From Streptomyces anulatus (GTDB lineage: Bacteria > Actinomycetota > Actinomycetes > Streptomycetales > Streptomycetaceae), in NCBI RefSeq assembly GCF_014650675.1, contig NZ_BMVK01000022.1:62001-126000 (forward strand): a stretch of DNA of 64,000 nucleotides. Direction: 5' to 3'. Below, piece by piece: positions 59,251-64,000 of this stretch; the first letter of the stretch is position 1; each line of letters starts with the position of its first letter. The notes under the pieces were generated by a model that made no database searches, was not told the DNA's origin, and saw only the letters and a list, made by a program, of their open reading frames with translations. The position numbers and the translations under genes were made by a program.

Positions 59251-60585
59251 TCAGTTCATCGGGGTGCGGTGACGTTCCCGGACCGCCTGGACAGCCGTAC
59301 GGGGCGGCGTGCCGGCGCCGCCCGCCCCGGGGCGGCTGCCGCCCCGGGTGAGGAAGTCGGCGAGCGGGAGCGTCGCCGCGCCCACGGTGACCGCGTCCGG
59401 GCCGAGGCGGCCCATCTCGATGGTGGTGCGGGCCGCCGCGTGGCGCAGGGCGTACGCGTTCGCGTACCTGCGGATATCGGGCAGCAGGCGGGGGCCGATG
59501 AGCAGGCCCGCCCAGCCACCGATCAGAATCCGCTCGGGCAGGAAGAGATTGATCAGGTCGGCGAGCGCCGCGCCGAGGCATTCGGCCGTCTCGTCGAGCA
59601 GTGAGAGCGCCACCGGGTCCGGGGCGGGGCCTCGGCGGCCCGGGTACGCGGCGGCGAGCAGGGCAGCGAGCGCCGTCTCGTCGTCGGCGTCCTCGGGCAG
59701 CGGGCCGCCTGCCTCGCGCCAGCGTTCACGCAGGGCCTCCGCGCCCGCGTACGCCTCCAGGCAGCCGATGGAGCCGCAGCGGCACCGGCGGCCGCGCAAC
59801 TGGACGGTGGTGTGGCCCCATTCGAGCGCGAGGCTCGTGCGGTCCTCGTCGAGGATGCCGCCGTGGTCGACGCAGGCGCCCACGCCCGAGCCGATGAGAG
59901 CGATGGCGGCGGCGCCCGCGCCCCGGCCGCCGCCGAACCACATCTCGGCCTGGCCGAGCGTCTTGGCGCCGTTGTCGATGAAGAGCGGCACCTCGGGCGG
60001 CACGTCGACCGCCTCGCGCAGCAACTGCTCGAAGGGGACCGCGCGCCAGCCGATGGTCTGGCCGTGCACCACCGCGCTCCGGGAGCCGTCGGGCCCTTCG
60101 GGGCCGTCACGCTCGATGATGCCGGGGACCCCGATGCCGATGCCGAGCAGCCGGCGCGGGTCGGCTCCCGCGTCGCGCAGCACGTCCGCGACGCCGGTGC
60201 GAACGTGGGCGACGATGCGGTCGACGTCGTAACCGTGCTGGGCCAGCAGCCGTTCGGTGCGGGCCAGTTCGGTCAGGGAGAGGTCGAACAGCTCGACGCG
60301 GACCCGGGTCTCGCCGATGTCGATGCCGACGAGCAGCCCGCCGTCCGGGGCGACGCGCAGCAGCGTACGGGGGCGGCCGCCGTCCGAGTCGACGATCCCG
60401 GCCTCCTCCAGCAGGCCCTCGGCGGAGAGTTCCGCAACGACGTTGCTGATAGAACCCGAACTCAGCCCCGTGACCGGTCCGAGCTCCTGGCGGCTCAGCG
60501 GGCCGTCGAAATACAACCGTTGCAATACCCTCGCCCGATTGCCCCTTCGCAGGTCACGCACGGTCCGTCTGTTGCGCTCGGCCAT
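59251..60585 (-). CDS. ROK-family transcriptional repressor
   Basis: This 444-residue protein has an N-terminal winged helix-turn-helix (about 8-75: RRGNRARVLQRLYFDGPLSR, LGPVTGLSSGSISNVVAELS). The ROK sugar-binding fold follows: LLVGIDIGETRVRVELFDLS near 85, ALIGSGVGACVDHGGILDED, EWGHTTV, and the zinc motif CRCGSIGCLEAY near 268. A Gly-rich tail ends it. ROK repressors respond to sugars or sugar phosphates. It is divergent from an ABC sugar importer with an A/T-rich palindrome over the importer promoter, so it very likely represses that operon. Confidence 0.92.
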   Translation of the reverse strand: MAERNRRTVRDLRRGNRARVLQRLYFDGPLSRQELGPVTGLSSGSISNVVAELSAEGLLEEAGIVDSDGGRPRTLLRVAPDGGLLVGIDIGETRVRVELFDLSLTELARTERLLAQHGYDVDRIVAHVRTGVADVLRDAGADPRRLLGIGIGVPGIIERDGPEGPDGSRSAVVHGQTIGWRAVPFEQLLREAVDVPPEVPLFIDNGAKTLGQAEMWFGGGRGAGAAAIALIGSGVGACVDHGGILDEDRTSLALEWGHTTVQLRGRRCRCGSIGCLEAYAGAEALRERWREAGGPLPEDADDETALAALLAAAYPGRRGPAPDPVALSLLDETAECLGAALADLINLFLPERILIGGWAGLLIGPRLLPDIRRYANAYALRHAAARTTIEMGRLGPDAVTVGAATLPLADFLTRGGSRPGAGGAGTPPRTAVQAVRERHRTPMN

Positions 60586-60626
60586 GTTGCTCCTTCCCGT
60601 CGAGGAACATACCCCGGTCCCAGGCC

Positions 60627-60671
60627 TTGACGCGACCTTCTCTCACCTCTTAAATCACGGCATAAATTAAG
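60627..60671 (+). promoter_or_regulatory. Sugar-ABC promoter with A/T-rich ROK-type operator
   Basis: TTGACG (60627-60632) and TTAAAT (60650-60655) have a 17-bp spacer. A 23-bp imperfect palindrome with outer arms CTTAA and TTAAG spans 60649-60671, covering the -10 and the expected start. Such an A/T-rich block is rare in this genome. ROK operators (NagC, XylR type) are A/T-rich, which fits the divergent ROK gene. Confidence 0.68.
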
Positions 60672-60727
60672 TCATGGAGGCCGTTCGGTTCCCGAACGCA
60701 GCCATCCCCGGAAAGGGGCCACCTCAC

Positions 60728-62038
60728 ATGCGTCACGTCAGAGCCGCAAGCGCCGCCACCCTCGCCCTCGCCATCGCCGCAGCCGCCACCGGCTGTGGCG
60801 GCGGGACCACCTCGGGCGGCAGCAACGAGTCACCGAAGACCCTCACCTACTGGGCGTCCAACCAGGGCCCCAGCATCGAGGCCGACAAGGAGATCCTCAC
60901 TCCCGAGCTGAAGAAGTTCGAGAAGGAGACCGGGATCAAGGTGAAGCTGGAGGTCGTGCCGTGGGCCGACCTGCTGAACCGGATCCTCGCCGCCACCAGC
61001 TCCGGCCAGGGCCCGGACGTGCTGAACATCGGCAACACCTGGTCGGCCTCGCTCCAGGCGACCGGCGCGCTCCTGCCGTGGGACGAGAAGAACTTCGAGG
61101 CGATCGGCGGCCGGGACCGCTTCGTCGACTCGGCGGTCGCCTCGGCCGGCAAGGCGGGCGAGCCGCCCGCCGCGGTGCCGCTGTACTCACTGGCGTACGC
61201 CCTCTACTACAACAAGAAGATGTTCGCCGAGGCGGGCGTCGAGAAGCCCCCGGCCACCTGGGACGAGCTGGTCGCGGCCGGCAAGAAGATATCCAAGGAC
61301 GGCAAGTGGGGGCTGGGCGCCGAGGGCGGCAACCTCTCCAACAACATCCACCAGACCTTCGTCCTGGGCCAGCAGCACGGCGCCGACTTCTTCGACAAGG
61401 ACGGCAAGGCGACCTTCACCTCCGACGGTGCGGTCGCGGCGGTGAAGCAGTACATCGACTTCATGGCCAAGGACAAGATCATCGCTCCGGGCAACGCGGA
61501 GTACGCCCAGAACCAGTCGCTCACCGACTTCGCCAAGGGCAAGACCGCCATGGTGCTGTGGCAGGCCGCCGCCTCCACCTTCGCCGCCCAGGGCATGAAG
61601 CCCGAGGACTGGGGCGCGGCCCCGGTGCCGGTCCCCTCGGGCGTACCGGGTGCGGGCAAGCAGACCAACTCCATGGTCGCGGGCATCAACATGGCCGTCT
61701 TCAAGAACACCAAGAACATCGACGGCGCGAAGAAGTTCGTGAAGTTCATGACGAGCGACGCCGAGCAGAAGCTGCTCAACAAGACCTACGGCTCGATCCC
61801 GCCGGTCAAGGCCGCACAGGCCGATGCCGCCTTCGGGGCCCCCGACCTCAAGGTCCTGCGCGACACCCTCGCCAGCAGCGCCGCACCGCTCCCCCAGGTC
61901 CCGAACGAGTCGCAGTTCGAGACGGCCGTGGGAACGGCCGTCAAGGAGCTGTGGGCGGACGCCGCGGCCGGACGCCCCGTGACCGAGGAATCCGTCAAGG
62001 CGCGCCTGGAAAAGGCCCAGCAGACGATGCAGCAGTGA
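60728..62038 (+). CDS. ABC sugar transporter substrate-binding lipoprotein
   Basis: This 436-residue family-1 carbohydrate-binding protein has a signal peptide ending in AATGC (Cys23). Segments are LTYWASNQGPSIEADKEILT, GQGPDVLNIGNTWSASLQAT near 100 and VPLYSLAYALYYNKKMFAEA near 155. TNSMVAGINMAVFKNTKNID follows near 318. ATG 60728 follows AAGGGG by about 11 bases. Two permease genes follow directly. The ATPase is probably a shared MsiK-type protein encoded elsewhere, as is usual in Streptomyces. The sugar is not identifiable. Confidence 0.92.
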   Translation: MRHVRAASAATLALAIAAAATGCGGGTTSGGSNESPKTLTYWASNQGPSIEADKEILTPELKKFEKETGIKVKLEVVPWADLLNRILAATSSGQGPDVLNIGNTWSASLQATGALLPWDEKNFEAIGGRDRFVDSAVASAGKAGEPPAAVPLYSLAYALYYNKKMFAEAGVEKPPATWDELVAAGKKISKDGKWGLGAEGGNLSNNIHQTFVLGQQHGADFFDKDGKATFTSDGAVAAVKQYIDFMAKDKIIAPGNAEYAQNQSLTDFAKGKTAMVLWQAAASTFAAQGMKPEDWGAAPVPVPSGVPGAGKQTNSMVAGINMAVFKNTKNIDGAKKFVKFMTSDAEQKLLNKTYGSIPPVKAAQADAAFGAPDLKVLRDTLASSAAPLPQVPNESQFETAVGTAVKELWADAAAGRPVTEESVKARLEKAQQTMQQ

Positions 62039-62049
62039 GGCCCTGATCC

Positions 62050-63063
62050 ATGACCGCCACCGTCACCACGGACCCCGAGGTCGACAAGTCGACCGGCACG
62101 GGTACGAGCCGGGGCACCGGGGGTGCGCGCAGGAGACTGCCGCGCATCCCCGACCGGATCCGCCAAGGCGGACTGCCCTATCTCCTGCTCCTGCCCGCCG
62201 TCCTGCTCGAACTCCTCATCCACATCATCCCGATGGTCATCGGGATCGTGATGAGCTTCCGGCAGCTCACACAGTTCTTCATCAACAACTGGGGCGCGGC
62301 GCCCTGGACCGGCCTCGACAACTACAGCATCGCCGTCGACTTCGACGCGCCGATCGGTGAGGCCCTGCTCCACTCGTTCCTCGTCACCTGCGTCTTCACG
62401 TTCTTCTCGGTCGGGCTCGCCTGGCTCTTCGGCGTCACCGCGGCGATCCTGCTCCAGGAGAACTTCCGCGGCCGGGGCTTCCTCCGCGCCGTCTTCCTCG
62501 TCCCGTACGCCCTGCCGGTCTACGCGGCCGTCATCACCTGGGCGTTCATGTTCCAGCGGGACAACGGGCTGATCAACCACGTGCTGCACGACCAGCTCGG
62601 CATCACCGACGAGCCGTCGTTCTGGCTGATCGGCGACAACAGCATCTACACCCTGATCATCGTCTCGGTGTGGAAGGGCTGGCCGTTCGCCTTCCTCATG
62701 CTGATGGCCGGGCTCCAGAACATCCCGCGCGAGCTGTACGAGGCCGCCTCGATCGACGGCGCCGGCATCTGGCAGCAGATCCGCCGGATCACGCTGCCCT
62801 CGCTGCGCCCGGTCAACCAGGTCCTGGTCCTCGTGCTCTTCCTGTGGACGTTCAACGACTTCAACACCCCGTACGTCCTGTTCGGGAAATCGGCCCCGGA
62901 GAGCGCGGACCTGATCTCGATCCACATCTACCAGTCGTCGTTCGTCACCTGGAACTTCGGCACCGGATCCGCGATGTCGGTCCTGCTGCTGCTCTTGCTG
63001 CTGGTCGTGACGGCCGTCTACCTGTTCCTCACCTCGCGCGGAAGGAAGGGCTCCGATGTCTAG
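62050..63063 (+). CDS. ABC sugar transporter permease 1
   Basis: This 337-residue MalF-type permease has six hydrophobic helices after a 35-residue soluble N-terminus, with the first, YLLLLPAVLLELLIHIIPMV, near 43-62. The EAA loop that docks the ATPase is EAASIDGAGIWQQIRRITLP near 237-256. The start lies 11 bp after the binding-protein stop. The end overlaps the second permease by 8 bp, so the genes form a tight operon. Confidence 0.92.
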   Translation: MTATVTTDPEVDKSTGTGTSRGTGGARRRLPRIPDRIRQGGLPYLLLLPAVLLELLIHIIPMVIGIVMSFRQLTQFFINNWGAAPWTGLDNYSIAVDFDAPIGEALLHSFLVTCVFTFFSVGLAWLFGVTAAILLQENFRGRGFLRAVFLVPYALPVYAAVITWAFMFQRDNGLINHVLHDQLGITDEPSFWLIGDNSIYTLIIVSVWKGWPFAFLMLMAGLQNIPRELYEAASIDGAGIWQQIRRITLPSLRPVNQVLVLVLFLWTFNDFNTPYVLFGKSAPESADLISIHIYQSSFVTWNFGTGSAMSVLLLLLLLVVTAVYLFLTSRGRKGSDV

Positions 63064-63949
63064 CCTCACCCGGCCGACCCGCGCCGCCCGGTCGCGGGCC
63101 CGCTCGCCGATGGCCGCACCGCAGTCCTTCCTCTGGACCCGCCGCATCGTCCTGACCCTGCTCGCCGGCTTCGTCCTGTTGCCCGTCTACGTGATGGTCA
63201 GCAGCTCGCTGAAGCCGCTCCAGGACGTGTCGGGGAAGTTCCAGTGGATTCCGTCCACGCTGACGATCCGGCCGTACTTCGACATCTGGGAGACCGTTCC
63301 GCTCGCCAAGTACTTCGTCAACTCGCTGATCGTGGCGGGCTCGGCGACGGTGCTGTCGGTGACGATCGCGGTGTTCTCCGCCTACGCGGTGAGCCGCTAC
63401 CGGTTCCGGGGCAAGCGGGTCTTCACCGTCACGGTGCTGTCCACGCAGATGTTCCCGGGGATTCTCTTCCTGCTCCCGCTGTTCCTCATCTTCGTCAACA
63501 TCGGCAACAGCACCGGCGTCGCCCTGTACGGCTCGCGCGGCGGGCTCATCCTCACGTACCTGACGTTCTCGCTGCCGTTCTCCATCTGGATGCTGATCGG
63601 GTACTTCGACTCCATCCCCCGGGACCTCGACGAGGCCGCTCTGGTCGACGGCTGCGGCCCCGTCCGCGCGCTCTTCCAGGTCGTCGTGCCGGCCGCCGTG
63701 CCCGGGATCGTCGCCGTGTCCGTCTACTCCTTCATGACGGCCTGGGGCGAAGTGCTCTTCGCCTCCGTCATGACGAACGACGCCACCCGGACCCTCTCCG
63801 TCGGCCTCCAGGGCTACGCCACGCAGAACGACGTGTACTGGAACCAGGTCATGGCCGCGTCCCTCGTCGTCAGCGTCCCGATCGTCGTCGGGTTCCTGCT
63901 CCTCCAGCGCTACCTGGTCGCCGGTCTCACCGCGGGAGCCGTGAAGTGA
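63056..63949 (+). CDS. ABC sugar transporter permease 2
   Basis: This 297-residue MalG-type permease has six helices and the EAA loop DEAALVDGCGPVRALFQVVV near 194-213. N-terminal VYVMVSSSLKPLQDVSGKFQ and C-terminal LLLQRYLVAGLTAGAVK are typical of the family. ATG 63056 lies inside the end of permease 1. The stop at 63947-63949 overlaps a GTG that may open the next gene. Confidence 0.92.
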   Translation: MSSLTRPTRAARSRARSPMAAPQSFLWTRRIVLTLLAGFVLLPVYVMVSSSLKPLQDVSGKFQWIPSTLTIRPYFDIWETVPLAKYFVNSLIVAGSATVLSVTIAVFSAYAVSRYRFRGKRVFTVTVLSTQMFPGILFLLPLFLIFVNIGNSTGVALYGSRGGLILTYLTFSLPFSIWMLIGYFDSIPRDLDEAALVDGCGPVRALFQVVVPAAVPGIVAVSVYSFMTAWGEVLFASVMTNDATRTLSVGLQGYATQNDVYWNQVMAASLVVSVPIVVGFLLLQRYLVAGLTAGAVK

Positions 63950-64000
63950 GCCCCACCGGCGAACACCACCCTGCGTCCCCCACGGAAAGGCAGCACGTGT
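63946..64000 (+). CDS. Start of next operon gene (cut by window end)
   Basis: A GTG at 63946 overlaps the permease stop (GTGA) and stays open to the edge. A second GTG at 63997 has GGAAAGG six bases upstream and is the better-signalled start. In operons of this kind the next gene is often a glycosidase that acts on the imported sugar, but nothing of the product is visible. Confidence 0.35.
   Translation, partial: MSPTGEHHPASPTERQHV

Overview
The window is a 64-kb piece of a Streptomyces chromosome. The evidence is very high GC with strong third-position bias, frequent GTG/TTG starts, ATGA/GTGA coupled genes and families typical of the genus: DUF574 methyltransferase, SCO0930-type lipoprotein, HATPase_c_2 anti-sigma proteins, SpoIIE phosphatases and an Rpf muralytic enzyme. 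From memory, the gene order (egtBCD, sdhCAB, PAS-GGDEF-EAL, SCO0930 lipoprotein, ECF sigma, WS/DGAT, Rpf-LysM-M23) resembles the SCO0910-SCO0975 part of the S. coelicolor left arm. That was not checked against a database. I see no rRNA or tRNA gene, CRISPR array, prophage, insertion sequence or polyketide/NRPS cluster.

Layout. 0-2 kb: end of the ergothioneine operon (egtB', egtC, egtD). 2-3.7 kb: an olsB-olsA pair for ornithine lipid. 3.9-10.2 kb: an orphan sugar-binding lipoprotein, a dodecin, a HAD phosphatase, a luciferase-like oxidoreductase, a SnoaL-like protein and a class II UvrA. 10.3-14.7 kb: a second-type succinate dehydrogenase (sdhCAB) with a divergent LysR regulator. 14.7-17.7 kb: a c-di-GMP enzyme coupled to a DUF574 methyltransferase. 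18-23.7 kb: an envelope region with a lipoprotein, a polyproline protein, a DUF4239 membrane protein, two small surface proteins sharing a C-terminal anchor motif, a class F sortase and a polysaccharide deacetylase. 23.9-31.9 kb: a universal stress protein, a CapA protein, an ECF sigma factor with a tiny zinc anti-sigma protein, and a LytS/LytTR two-component system coupled to a solute:sodium symporter. 32-37.7 kb: a DNA glycosylase, a wax ester/TAG synthase, a PAS-GAF-SpoIIE-HATPase regulator and a DUF6777 lipoprotein. 37.8-41 kb: YndJ, DUF1990 and a lipase maturation factor behind twin operators, then an unrecognised 58-residue gene.

41.2-51.2 kb is a regulatory island. It holds a zinc-ribbon SDR, a SigB/F/G sigma factor, a receiver-PP2C phosphatase, a CHASE3 histidine kinase, a single-domain receiver, an RsbW-like kinase, RidA/HxlR, a phosphatase-like protein with an altered metal site, a MarR regulator and a STAS anti-anti-sigma protein. 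Together these are the parts of a partner-switching stress pathway with its own sensor. 51.2-59.1 kb: an FhuF-like ferric reductase, a DMT transporter, an Rpf-LysM-M23 cell-wall enzyme, a LacI regulator with a probably leaderless transcript and a 981-residue membrane protein of unknown function. 59.2-64 kb: a ROK repressor divergent from an ABC sugar importer (binding protein and two permeases) that runs off the right edge.

Several promoters can be read directly with palindromes placed over them (5.2, 37.8, 50.7, 54.9 and 60.65 kb). Long GC-rich hairpins separate many convergent genes. Start codons were moved inward where a Shine-Dalgarno site, signal peptide or coupling supported it.
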